From Acidovorax sp. KKS102 (GTDB taxonomy: Bacteria > Pseudomonadota > Gammaproteobacteria > Burkholderiales > Burkholderiaceae_C), in contig NC_018708.1 in the NCBI RefSeq assembly GCF_000302535.1, forward strand, positions 1-64,000: DNA of 64,000 nucleotides, given 5' to 3'. How positions within the stretch are numbered: the first letter of the stretch is position 1; each line of letters starts with the position of its first letter. A model generated the notes under the pieces. The model searched no databases. It was not told where the DNA came from and saw only the letters and a list, made by a program, of their open reading frames with translations. A program made the translations under genes and the position numbers. This document shows positions 20,620-29,095 of the stretch, one piece after another.

Positions 20620-21801
20620 TCACCACGCGCCAGGCTGCCGGGCCAGGGCCGCGCCAAGGCCCTCCGTCTGAACCACTGCTTGCGGCTCCACCCTGCGCCA
20701 CCAGTGCGTGGACAGCGCGGGCGCGCGAATGTCCAGCCGCTCGCCCATGATGGGCGCCACCAGCGGCACCTGCGCTGCCGCCGCCAGCGCAGTGATGCGC
20801 TCGAACGGCTCCACCCACGGGTGCAGCGACAGGTCGAAGGTGCCGTTGTGGATGGGGAACAGATGGCGTCCCTGCACATCCAGATGGGCCTGCAGGCTCT
20901 CCTCGGGGTGCATGTGGATGTCGGGCCAGTCGGCGTTGTAGGCGCCGGTTTCGATCAGCGTCAGATCAAACGGACCAAACCGCTCTCCAATCGCCTTGAA
21001 GCCGTCGAAGTAGCCCGTGTCGCCACTGAAGAAGACGCGGACCTGGTCGGCGCCTTGGCCCGCGATCAGCACCCACGAGGCCCACAGCGTGCTGTTGCCG
21101 TCTGACAGGCCCCGGCCCGAGAAATGCTGCGCAGGCGTGGCCACCAGCTGCAGCCCGCTGATGGTGATGCCCTGCCACCAATCGAACTGCTGCACCTTGT
21201 CCGCAGGCACGCCCCAGCCGATGAGCCGGTCGCCCACGCCCAGCGGGGTGATGAAGTGCTCCACCTTGGGTGCGAGCTTCTGGATGGCGGCGTAGTCCAG
21301 GTGGTCGTAATGGTCGTGCGACAGGATCACGCCGGTGATGGGCGGCAGCTCGTCGATGGTGATGGGCGGTGCATGAAAACGCTTGGGCCCCAGGAACTGG
21401 AAGGGCGAGGCCCGCTCGGAAAACACTGGGTCGGTCAACCAGAACTGGCCGTTGATCTTGAAGAGCAGGGTGGAGTGCCCCAGGCGCCACAGGCTCAGGT
21501 CGGGCGCGGCCAGCAAATCCGACCGCATCACGGCATACACCGGCACGGGCTCTCGCGGCACGGAGTCGTCAGGCTTGCCGGTGGCAAAGCGCCACATCAC
21601 CTGCAACGTCTTGAGGGCGCCCAGCGCATGGCGCGGCGCCGCGTTGCGAAACTTGCCACCCGCGAACTGCGGCGACTGTTCATAAGCGGCCGCCGGCTGG
21701 GCGGCGCGGGAAAAGAGGCTGTAGGCCATGGCGATCAGTACAACGAGGGCGACACAAACTGCCGGGAGCAGACGGCGGCGATGGGCGAAAGGGAAGGGCA
21801 C
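20620..21801 (-). CDS. MBL-fold metallo-hydrolase, membrane-anchored
   Basis: The protein has an N-terminal membrane segment (AVCVALVVLIAMAYSLFS) and a metallo-beta-lactamase fold with SHDHYDHLD, a later GDTGYFDGF block and the conserved HMHPEE region. It resembles the UlaG / NAPE-phospholipase D-like group; the substrate is unknown. The frame is open to a GTG at 21843, but that start lies inside the inverted-repeat operator at 21822-21837, so the GTG at 21801 (393 residues) is preferred; an ATG at about 21729 would remove the anchor. It is divergent from the TetR gene, which probably represses it. Confidence 0.78.
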   Translation of the reverse strand: MPFPFAHRRRLLPAVCVALVVLIAMAYSLFSRAAQPAAAYEQSPQFAGGKFRNAAPRHALGALKTLQVMWRFATGKPDDSVPREPVPVYAVMRSDLLAAPDLSLWRLGHSTLLFKINGQFWLTDPVFSERASPFQFLGPKRFHAPPITIDELPPITGVILSHDHYDHLDYAAIQKLAPKVEHFITPLGVGDRLIGWGVPADKVQQFDWWQGITISGLQLVATPAQHFSGRGLSDGNSTLWASWVLIAGQGADQVRVFFSGDTGYFDGFKAIGERFGPFDLTLIETGAYNADWPDIHMHPEESLQAHLDVQGRHLFPIHNGTFDLSLHPWVEPFERITALAAAAQVPLVAPIMGERLDIRAPALSTHWWRRVEPQAVVQTEGLGAALARQPGAW

Positions 21802-21821
21802 CGGATCTGCGACATAGAAAT

Positions 21822-21837
21822 TACACTGCACAGTGTA
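21822..21837. promoter_or_regulatory. Probable TetR operator
   Basis: TACACTG-CA-CAGTGTA is an inverted repeat with 7-bp arms, in the gap between the metallo-hydrolase gene and the divergent TetR gene. A second inverted repeat, AGTTCACTTTT-cat-AAAAGTAAACT (21837-21861, one mismatch), and a partial TACCCGGTGTA (21861-21871) follow. Repeated palindromes in a TetR divergent region are typical binding sites. Confidence 0.6.
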
Positions 21838-21881
21838 GTTCACTTTTCATAAAAGTAAACTACCCGGTGTAAAATTTGCGC

Positions 21882-22619
21882 ATGATCGCCTCCCAGCCCA
21901 CCCCTCGCCTGACCGACCGCAAGCGCGATGCCATCGTGCAGGCCGCCATCGGCGAGTTCCGCGAACACGGCTTCAACGGCACCAGCATGGACCGCGTGGC
22001 GGCAGCGGCGGATGTGTCCAAGCGCACGGTCTACAACCACTTCCCCAGCAAGGAAGAGCTGTTCGAGGCCATCCTGCTGCTGATGTGGGAGCGCAGCCAG
22101 TCGCCGGACGAACTGGCCTACACACCCGCGCGCCCGCTGCGCGACCAGCTGCTGGAGCTGCTGGCGCAAAAGATGCGCCTGCTCAACGACGCGAGCTTCA
22201 TCGACCTGAGCCGCGTGGCCATGGCCGACATGATGCATTCGCCCGAACGCGCGCGCGGCATCACCGCCAAGCTCTCGGCCAAGGAGGAGGGCCTGCCGCG
22301 CTGGCTGCGCGCCGCCCAGCAGGACGGCCGCCTGCGCGCCGCCATGGACGTGCCCTATGCCGCGCAGCAATTGCAGGGCATGGTCAAGGCCTTTGCGTTC
22401 TGGCCCCAGCTGGCCATGGGCCAGCCGCCCCTGAGCGCAGCGCAGCAGCAGCAGGTGCTGGGCGATGCGGTGGACATGTTTCTGGGGTTCTACGCTGCGC
22501 CCACTCAAGAGGCACACCCCCCGGCAAAAAAGGCCAAGGCTGGTAGCACCGGCAAGGCAGCGGCAGCCCGGGGCGCAACACCTGCCAAGCCCACCGCGCG
22601 CCGCGCGCCCGCGCGCTGA
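21882..22619 (+). CDS. TetR-family transcriptional regulator
   Basis: The 245-residue protein has a TetR helix-turn-helix (AAIGEFREHGFNGTSMDRVAAAADVSKRTVYNHFPSKEELF) and an AefR-type C-terminal ligand domain, followed by an unusual basic Ala/Lys/Pro tail of about 40 residues (AKKAKAGSTGKAAAAR...). A TAAAAT box at 21870-21875 ends only 6 nt before the ATG at 21882, so the mRNA may be leaderless. The inverted repeats in the divergent region suggest autoregulation and control of the metallo-hydrolase gene. Confidence 0.9.
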   Translation: MIASQPTPRLTDRKRDAIVQAAIGEFREHGFNGTSMDRVAAAADVSKRTVYNHFPSKEELFEAILLLMWERSQSPDELAYTPARPLRDQLLELLAQKMRLLNDASFIDLSRVAMADMMHSPERARGITAKLSAKEEGLPRWLRAAQQDGRLRAAMDVPYAAQQLQGMVKAFAFWPQLAMGQPPLSAAQQQQVLGDAVDMFLGFYAAPTQEAHPPAKKAKAGSTGKAAAARGATPAKPTARRAPAR

Positions 22620-22706
22620 TCACCGCCACCACTCTGGCCAGATCGCCGGCACACGGGGCGATTTGCACTACGCTCGCCCGTTCTTTCCACGCAGCCTGAC
22701 ACCACG

Positions 22707-23258
22707 ATGCCCATCGCCCCCTACCTCGACACCGCCCCGGTTCTGGACACCGGCGTTTTCATCCACGACTCTGCCCAGGTCATCGGTGACGTCACCCTGG
22801 GCCGTGACAGCTCGGTCTGGTGCAACGCCGTGCTGCGCGGCGATGTGAACCGCATCACCGTGGGCGTGTGCAGCAACGTGCAGGACCTGACCATGGGCCA
22901 TGTATCGCACCGCAACGCCAGCAAGCCCGAGGGCTCGCCGCTGGTCATCGGCGACTACGTGACGGTGGGGCATTCGGTCATCCTGCACGGCTGCCGCATC
23001 GGCAACGAATGCCTCATCGGCATGGGCTCCATCGTGATGGACGACGCCATCATCGAAGACCGCGTGATGCTGGGCGCGGGCAGCCTGGTCTCGCCGGGCA
23101 AGGTGCTGGAGAGCGGCTACCTCTACATCGGCCGCCCTGCGGTGCGCCAGCGCGCGCTCACCGATGCAGAGATTGCGTACCTCAAGTATTCGGCCGAGCA
23201 CTATGTGCGGGTGAAGAACAACTATCTTCCTCGTTCAGAGCCCTCCCCCATCGACTGA
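22707..23258 (+). CDS. Gamma-carbonic anhydrase family protein
   Basis: The 183-residue protein is a left-handed beta-helix of hexapeptide repeats (IGDVTLGRDSSVW, VLRGDVNRITVG, MGHVSH, GHSVILHGC), with the zinc-binding histidines of the gamma-carbonic anhydrase fold in MGHVSH and VGHSVILH. It resembles YrdA-type homologues, whose carbonic anhydrase activity is often weak or unproven. The start is the ATG at 22707. Confidence 0.88.
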   Translation: MPIAPYLDTAPVLDTGVFIHDSAQVIGDVTLGRDSSVWCNAVLRGDVNRITVGVCSNVQDLTMGHVSHRNASKPEGSPLVIGDYVTVGHSVILHGCRIGNECLIGMGSIVMDDAIIEDRVMLGAGSLVSPGKVLESGYLYIGRPAVRQRALTDAEIAYLKYSAEHYVRVKNNYLPRSEPSPID

Positions 23259-23316
23259 TTCGCGGCTACAGGCCGCCGTGGTCAATAGCGGCCCGGCAGC
23301 GCATAATTTCTGGCGT

Positions 23317-24372
23317 ATGAGCGAACTTCTCGACCATCTGTCCGAATCCGTCACCACCGCACGGTCCGTGGAGGAGCTGACGCGCCCGCTGCTGGAAATG
23401 CTGGAGGCTGTGACGGGGCTGGAGTCCACTTACCTCACGTCCATTGACGAAGTTCGGGGCGTGCAGCATGTGCTGTATGCGCGCAATTCCAGCGCCATGC
23501 AGATCCCCGAAGGCCTGACCGTGCCCTGGAACGACACGCTGTGCAAACGAGCACTCGAAGAGGGCCGCACCTTCACGGACGACGTACCGGCCTGCTGGGG
23601 CGATTCTCAGGCCGCGCGCGACCTCGGCATCCGCACCTATGTGAGCAAGCCCGTGCGCATGGGCAATGGCGCGCTGTACGGCACGCTGTGCGCGGCCAGC
23701 ACCCAGCGCCGCCCGCGCACACCCGAGGCCGAGCGCATCCTCACGCTGTTTGCCTACCTCATCGGCCAACAGGTGGAACGCGAACAGCTCATCCAAAAGC
23801 TGCTGGTCGCCAACGAAAAGCTCGCCGCCGTGGCCGCCACAGACCAGCTCACCGGCCTGCCCAATCGCCGCGCCCTCGTGCAGGCTCTGGACCGGATGCT
23901 GGCGCAGGGCCGGCGCCGCCAGATGGGTGTGCAGATCGCGTTCCTGGACCTGGACGGCTTTAAGGCCATCAACGACACCCACGGCCACGAGGTGGGCGAC
24001 CAGTTCCTTGTAGCCATAGCAGAGCGCCTGCGGAGCGTGCTGCGAACCGAGGACCTGGCTGCGCGCCTGGGCGGGGACGAGTTTGTGGTGGTCAGTCTGA
24101 GCGATCACGCGGGCGACTCTGCGCATTCCGCGCAGGATGCGCTCAGCCATCGCATCACGCAGGCCACGCAAGGGCGGTTTGACCTGCCCGGCGCATCGCT
24201 CGACTACGGCGGCGCCAGCGTTGGCGTGGTCACCATCACCCCTGACCAACAGCGCAGCATCGAAGAGGTGCTGCGCGTGGCCGACCAGACGATGTACCGC
24301 GTGAAGCTCGCGCGTCGGGGCACACACGACGCGCTGGCGCATGCCCGCAGCGGCCTGACGACCGAGGGCTGA
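23317..24372 (+). CDS. GAF-GGDEF diguanylate cyclase
   Basis: The 351-residue protein has a GAF sensor domain at about 15-155 and a GGDEF domain at about 175-345 that makes cyclic di-GMP from two GTP. The active-site motif is intact (ARLGGDEFVVV), and RTED stands five residues before it as the RxxD inhibitory site for product feedback. There is no membrane segment, so the enzyme is cytosolic. The ATG at 23317 (MSELLDHL) is preferred over an upstream GTG at 23278. Confidence 0.93.
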   Translation: MSELLDHLSESVTTARSVEELTRPLLEMLEAVTGLESTYLTSIDEVRGVQHVLYARNSSAMQIPEGLTVPWNDTLCKRALEEGRTFTDDVPACWGDSQAARDLGIRTYVSKPVRMGNGALYGTLCAASTQRRPRTPEAERILTLFAYLIGQQVEREQLIQKLLVANEKLAAVAATDQLTGLPNRRALVQALDRMLAQGRRRQMGVQIAFLDLDGFKAINDTHGHEVGDQFLVAIAERLRSVLRTEDLAARLGGDEFVVVSLSDHAGDSAHSAQDALSHRITQATQGRFDLPGASLDYGGASVGVVTITPDQQRSIEEVLRVADQTMYRVKLARRGTHDALAHARSGLTTEG

Positions 24373-24479
24373 GGCGACCGTCACGCCACCAGCGCAGGGC
24401 CGTGCGCCTGCCGCAGAGGCCACACGCGCACGCGGCCACGCGGGGGCCGGGATAATCTGCGTTCACAACCCCAAGTTCC

Positions 24480-26381
24480 ATGGCCTCTTCTCCGTGCCGC
24501 GTGCTCTCCGTCATCCCCCCGATGACGCAGCTGAACACGCCATACCCCTCCACCGCCTACCTCACGGGCTTTCTGCGTTCGCGGGGGGTGACGGCGTCCC
24601 AGGAAGACCTGGCCTTGGCGCTGGTGCTGCGCCTGCTCTCGCCCGAAGGGCTGCGCGCCGTGGCCGCCAAGGTGGACGCGCTGCCCGCCAAAAAGCAGAG
24701 CCCTGCCGTGCAAAGTTTTGCGGCGCAAAAGGACCGCTACCTCGCCACCATCGGCCCGGCCATTGCCTTCTTGCAGGGCCGCGACAGCACGCTGGCCCAC
24801 CGCATCGTGGGCCGCAACTACCTGCCCGAAGGGCCGCGTTTTGCCACGCTGGATGTGTACGTGGATGACGAAGGCGGCGACCCGCTGGGCTGGGCCTTTG
24901 GCGCTTTGGGCCTGACAGACAAAGCCAAGCACCTGGCCACGCTGTATTTGAACGACCTGGCCGACGTGCTGCGCGACGCGGTGGACGAGCGCTTTGAGTT
25001 TGTGCGCTACGCCGAATCGCTGGCGGGCAGCCAACCCACGTTCGACCCGCTGGCCAACGCCCTGGCTGCGCCGCCCACGCTGGTGGACGAGATGCTGGAG
25101 CAGCTCACGCACGAGGCCATCGCCAAGCACCAGCCCACCGTGGTGCTGCTATCGGTGCCGTTCCCCGGTTCTGTCTACGCAGCCTTCCGCATCGCGCAGG
25201 CCATCAAGGCGCGGCACCCACACATCGCCACCGTGCTCGGCGGCGGCTTTGTGGACACCGAACTGCGCGAGCTGGCCGACCCGCGTGTGTTCGACTTCTT
25301 TGATTACGTGACGCTGGACGCGGGCGAACGCCCATTGCTGGCGCTGCTGGAACACCTGCGCGGTGAACGCGGCCGCCAGCGCTTGGTGCGCACCTTCGTG
25401 CGCGGTGACGATGGCGCGGTGCAGTACGTCAACATGATGGAAGCGGACATCGCCTTCGCCGAGGTGGGTACCCCCACCTGGGACGGCCTGCCGCTGGACC
25501 GCTACCTGTCTCTGCTGGACATGCTCAACCCCATGCACCGGCTGTGGAGCGATGGGCGCTGGAACAAGCTCACCGTGGCACACGGCTGTTACTGGAAGAA
25601 GTGCAGCTTCTGCGACGTGAGCCTGGACTACATCAGCCGCTACGAAGGCGCGAGCGCCGCCGTGCTGGCCGACCGCATTGAGGCCATCGTGCGCGAGACG
25701 GGGCAGACAGGCTTTCACTTTGTGGACGAGGCCGCGCCGCCCAAGGCACTCAAGGCCCTGGCCACCGAGCTGATCGCGCGCGGCACCGGCATCAGCTGGT
25801 GGGGCAATGTGCGGTTTGAAAAAACCTTCACCCCCGACCTGGCCGAGCTGCTGGCGGACAGCGGCTGCATCGCTATCTCGGGCGGGCTGGAGGTCGCGTC
25901 AGACCGACTGCTCAACCTGATGAAAAAGGGCGTGTCCGTAGACCAGGTGGCGCGCGTGACCAAGGCCTTCACCGACGCAGGCATCCTGGTGCATGCGTAC
26001 CTCATGTACGGCTTCCCGACCCAGACGGTGCAGGACACGGTGGACGCGCTCGAATACGTGCGCCAGCTGTTCGCCAATGGCTGCATCCAGAGTGGTTTCT
26101 TCCACCGCTTTGCCTGTACCGTGCATTCCCCTGTGGGCCAAAACCCCGAGGAATACGGCGTGACCCTGGCGCCGCTGCCGCCGGGCGACTTTGCGAAGAA
26201 CGACGTGGCCTTCATCGACCCCACGGGCGTGGACCACGACGCGCTGGGCGCGGGCCTGAAGAAGGCCATCTACAACTACATGCACGGCATCGGCCTGGAA
26301 GAAGACGTGCGCATGTGGTTCCCGTTCAAGGTGCCCAAGACGACGGTGCGGCGGGACCGGATCGAGCGGGCGTTGAGGTAG
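24480..26381 (+). CDS. B12-binding-domain radical SAM protein
   Basis: The 633-residue protein has an N-terminal cobalamin-binding-like region (about 215-270: TVVLLSVPFPGSVYAAFRIA, ending VLGGGFVDTE) and a radical SAM barrel from about residue 360. The cluster cysteines are arranged CYWKKCSFC, that is C-X4-C-X2-C, instead of the common CX3CX2C. The classical B12 motif DxHxxG is not evident. A conserved HFVDEAAPP block and GGLEVASDRLL support the radical SAM fold. The ATG at 24480 begins MASSPCRVLSVIPPMTQLN, as in other proteins of this class. It probably performs a methylation or cyclisation on an unknown substrate and has no partner genes. Confidence 0.82.
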   Translation: MASSPCRVLSVIPPMTQLNTPYPSTAYLTGFLRSRGVTASQEDLALALVLRLLSPEGLRAVAAKVDALPAKKQSPAVQSFAAQKDRYLATIGPAIAFLQGRDSTLAHRIVGRNYLPEGPRFATLDVYVDDEGGDPLGWAFGALGLTDKAKHLATLYLNDLADVLRDAVDERFEFVRYAESLAGSQPTFDPLANALAAPPTLVDEMLEQLTHEAIAKHQPTVVLLSVPFPGSVYAAFRIAQAIKARHPHIATVLGGGFVDTELRELADPRVFDFFDYVTLDAGERPLLALLEHLRGERGRQRLVRTFVRGDDGAVQYVNMMEADIAFAEVGTPTWDGLPLDRYLSLLDMLNPMHRLWSDGRWNKLTVAHGCYWKKCSFCDVSLDYISRYEGASAAVLADRIEAIVRETGQTGFHFVDEAAPPKALKALATELIARGTGISWWGNVRFEKTFTPDLAELLADSGCIAISGGLEVASDRLLNLMKKGVSVDQVARVTKAFTDAGILVHAYLMYGFPTQTVQDTVDALEYVRQLFANGCIQSGFFHRFACTVHSPVGQNPEEYGVTLAPLPPGDFAKNDVAFIDPTGVDHDALGAGLKKAIYNYMHGIGLEEDVRMWFPFKVPKTTVRRDRIERALR

Positions 26382-26490
26382 CCGATTTAGGTGGTGGTCA
26401 CCGATTTCTGTATTTCAAATCGTCACAAGGATTTCGATCCTCTAACAACAGAAACGTCAACAAGCCCCACGGAAAAAATACGATACATGA

Positions 26491-27093
26491 ATGCTTAAAG
26501 TATCACCCGAGGGAATCATCAGCGACGGTCGCATCATCGTTCGTCGCTTCCTCAACTTGGAACATGGGCCGTTGAGTTCTGTCGTAGCGCTGGTCCTACA
26601 CCAAACAGACTCATCCACCGCCCAGCAAACATTCAACAGCTATGCAAAAAATCCGCACGGCGCGCATTTTCTGATAGACAAGAACGGGCAGGTCTATCAG
26701 ACCGCGAGTTTGCTGATGCGATGCCAACACGTGGGACGGCATATTCGCTCCCGATGCTTGGAAATCGATAAGCCCTCATGTGACAGCGTGGCGATGGCTC
26801 GAATCCAAGCGATGTCATGGTCCAACCATGTCAAAGCGCTGGACGCGCACGAGCGGGCCAAGACATACCCACAGCGCTACCCCATCAACGGCGACTCGAT
26901 CGGCATCGAAATCGTAGGCCGCAGCATTGACGCAAAAACTTATGAGTCGGTGACTTCCGAGCAAAACAACTCATTGCAATGGTTGACTGGAGAGCTGTAT
27001 GCCCACTTCTCCATTTCTCTGCAGGACGTATACCGCCATCCCGCCGTCTCTTACAAAAACCCTGGAGAGGCGGCTACCGCCGTTTGGAAATGA
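26491..27093 (+). CDS. Amidase_2/PGRP-type N-acetylmuramoyl-L-alanine amidase-like protein
   Basis: The 200-residue protein resembles T7-lysozyme/AmpD-like zinc amidases: VVALVLHQTDSS (first Zn histidine), GAHFLIDKNGQVYQTA, SIGIEIVG and DVYRHPAVSYKNPGEAA (second Zn histidine). The position of the third ligand, normally Asp in a K-x-DPG motif, is Asn here (KNPG), so activity is uncertain. There is no signal peptide. AT-rich composition and the 4-base ATGA overlap with a small membrane-protein gene suggest a toxin-immunity or lysis pair carried on accessory DNA. It could equally be a phage endolysin remnant. Confidence 0.75.
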   Translation: MLKVSPEGIISDGRIIVRRFLNLEHGPLSSVVALVLHQTDSSTAQQTFNSYAKNPHGAHFLIDKNGQVYQTASLLMRCQHVGRHIRSRCLEIDKPSCDSVAMARIQAMSWSNHVKALDAHERAKTYPQRYPINGDSIGIEIVGRSIDAKTYESVTSEQNNSLQWLTGELYAHFSISLQDVYRHPAVSYKNPGEAATAVWK

Positions 27094-27328
27094 AGTTCGC
27101 CTGCCTCGCTGCATTGGCAACATTGGCGGCGTTGGTCTTAGGATTCTTCATATTTTTTTTCAGCCTAAGACCATCGTAGGATCTTATAAATATGTATCCG
27201 GCGATTCTGAAGTCTGCCGCCCATCAGATGTGGATTTTTCAGGTGGTGAGATTCAGGATTTTTTTAAGAGTGCAAAAACTGTCAGCAGTCGCCTTATTCA
27301 CGACGAATTTGATCTCGCACCATGCTAC

Positions 27329-28300
27329 TTAGATGTCGCATCCCGTACGATCATATAGTCGCTTGTGAAACAGGTGCGGGTGGGTCTGGTACCACTCTTT
27401 CATCGCCTGCATCGGCGTACTGCTCTTGAGCGCTGACTGCGGTAACTGGTGGTTGTACAAGGCCACATAGCGCAGCAGGGTTTGCTCCATGTCTTCGCGG
27501 CTGTTGAACCTGTGGGTCTTCAAAACGTCCGCAATGCGGCCGTTAAATCGCTCCACCATGCCGTTGGTTCTGGGTGTTCTGGGCTTGGTCAGTCGGTGCT
27601 CGATGCCTAACTCCTGGCACAGTTGATCGAATTCATGGTTGCCGCTGGGTTCGCGTTCCCGGCTGGCAAACAGACGGTCCGTGAACTCTTTGCCGTTGTC
27701 GGTCAACAGCTTGTTGATCCTGATCGGACAGGCCTTGTGCAACGCCTTGAGGAAGGCCTGTGCACTGGCGGCGGTCTTGTTGGACTTGAGCTGCACAAAC
27801 ACCCAACGCGTGGCCCTATCGATAGCCACGAACAGGTAGCGCCGGCTGCTCTCATCCTGCATCTGGGGCAGGTACTTCACGTCCATGTGCACGTAGCCTG
27901 GCTCGTAGCTCTTGAAGGTCTTGTAGGCCAGCGCAGGCTGCTGGGGCTTTAGAGCATTGAGGTTGCCCGCTCCATGGCGGCGCAAGCACCTGTCCAGCCC
28001 GGAGCGCGAGACATGGGGACAGATGAACTCCCGTGTCACGGCCAGCAGGTCATCCAAAGGCAGCAGCAAGGTACGCCGCAAGTGAACCACCACTGTTTCT
28101 TGTGCTGGCGTAAGCACGGTCTGCAGGTGGTGGGCAGTGTGAGAGCGGTCTGCAAAGACGGAACGCTTCTTCCACTTGTAGACCGTCTGCTCAGTGATCC
28201 CAAAGCGCTGGGCCAGGACGCTGGCTGGTTCATTGCTGGCTGCGATCTCGGCGCGCACGGCGGGCGTGGTGCGGGCGTTCTTGTGCAGGGCTATCAACAT
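27329..28300 (-). CDS. IS481-family transposase
   Basis: The 323-residue DDE transposase has an N-terminal helix-turn-helix (VLAQRFGITEQTVYKWKKR) and an rve core with acidic residues in YVHMDVKYLPQ, KLLTDNGKEF and NGMVERFNGRI. The start ATG at 28300 (MLIALHKNARTTPAVRAEI) is the standard family start. The reading frame runs through the terminal repeat, so the last codon and the stop (TAA at 27331-27329) lie in or beyond the target-site duplication and are not part of the element proper. Confidence 0.92.
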   Translation of the reverse strand: MLIALHKNARTTPAVRAEIAASNEPASVLAQRFGITEQTVYKWKKRSVFADRSHTAHHLQTVLTPAQETVVVHLRRTLLLPLDDLLAVTREFICPHVSRSGLDRCLRRHGAGNLNALKPQQPALAYKTFKSYEPGYVHMDVKYLPQMQDESSRRYLFVAIDRATRWVFVQLKSNKTAASAQAFLKALHKACPIRINKLLTDNGKEFTDRLFASREREPSGNHEFDQLCQELGIEHRLTKPRTPRTNGMVERFNGRIADVLKTHRFNSREDMEQTLLRYVALYNHQLPQSALKSSTPMQAMKEWYQTHPHLFHKRLYDRTGCDI

Positions 28301-28410
28301 GGCTTCACTCCCTGGGTGGATTGCAAGGACTCTATCAACTCCTTTAGAACCGCTCGCGCCATGAAGAGTGGATAGCGTTTGGAGTCTATGCAATCGTCCG
28401 GGATGTGACA
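27334..28410 (-). mobile_element. IS481-family insertion sequence, 1077 bp
   Basis: The terminal inverted repeats are TGTCGCATCCCGTACGAT at 27334 and, on the other strand from 28410, TGTCACATCCCGGACGAT; similarity continues for several more bases. The element is flanked by a perfect 6-bp target duplication CTTAGA (27328-27333 and 28411-28416). It carries one transposase gene. The intact ends and duplication indicate a recent insertion, into the partner gene of the amidase. Confidence 0.93.
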
Positions 28411-28690
28411 CTTAGAAGGCCGCCTCATTCATCAACTTCGTATTTGCAGTTGGACTTTACGGCCAGATCGCATCGGTACTCTTGAGTGCGCAGGAGACTT
28501 TCAATATCTGCTTATTCGAGAGCAAGAAAATATCGCTCCACAGTAGCTGCAGTTCGTGACAAGCAGAACATTTCAGCTGCGCTGATTGCGTCAAGAAAGC
28601 CTGCACGTGGCCAACTCAGGCACCCCTCAGCTCCGGCTTCGCTAGGACCTCAGGGCTCAAACAAGAACGTGTACGGCCAATTGGCTCGAC

Positions 28691-28990
28691 CTAATCTTTT
28701 TGCTTCTGATAAGCCTGCTGGGCTGGCACCCCACGGTCCGTGTCCTGCAGGCCACGTTCCAGGTCTTCGTAGGCCTGCTCCATTTCGGGGTGGCGCACGC
28801 CGTCGGTCATATCGATGGACTGGTCGCGCTCATGCGGCAGGCGGCCTTCCGGGGCGCTCAGATCCTCGGGGCCGCTGCCGGGCTGCGCAGCGGGCTGGGT
28901 GGTGTTCACGCGCCGCTCGGTGCGGGCGGGGACGGGGGCGGAGGGGATAACCTCCTCTTCCTTTCGGGGGGCAGTGGGGGTCGTTTTCAT
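28691..28990 (-). CDS. Small hypothetical hydrophilic protein
   Basis: The 99-residue protein is highly charged and probably disordered (MKTTPTAPRKEEEVIPSAPV, later ERDQSIDMTDGVRHPEMEQA). It has no signal peptide, membrane segment or recognised domain. Codon use fits the host genome and the ATG at 28990 precedes a continuous frame, but the coding call rests on these features only. The 144 bp before it (28547-28690) hold nothing I can identify. Confidence 0.5.
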   Translation of the reverse strand: MKTTPTAPRKEEEVIPSAPVPARTERRVNTTQPAAQPGSGPEDLSAPEGRLPHERDQSIDMTDGVRHPEMEQAYEDLERGLQDTDRGVPAQQAYQKQKD

Positions 28991-29095
28991 ACGGGGCCTT
29001 GGTATCCAACATGAAGTCCCTCCACCCTAGCGGCGCCAGCCACACCGCGTTGTAGGCCCAGGCCCTGCGCTGCTGCGGGCGCGCGGAGTCTGTTG

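Larger units (their letters stand above)
27090..28546 (+). pseudogene. Membrane-anchored partner of the amidase, broken by frameshift and IS
   Basis: ATG at 27090 overlaps the amidase stop. The gene starts with a membrane anchor (LAALATLAALVLGFFIFF), slips frame at eight T (27153-27160), continues QPKTIVGSYKYVSGDSEV..., and is then cut by the IS481-family element at 27334-28410. The rest resumes at 28417 (GRLIHQLRICSWTLRP) and stops at 28546. Adding one T and removing the element plus one target duplicate gives an uninterrupted frame of 124 residues, an N-terminal anchor with an extracytoplasmic domain. The coupling to the amidase suggests an immunity or accessory protein, but no family is recognised. 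Confidence 0.75.

Noticed and set aside
20620..21843. GTG at 21843 as the metallo-hydrolase start
   Set aside because: It would place the start codon at the edge of the inverted-repeat operators and add residues that encode only operator sequence; the GTG at 21801 is more plausible.
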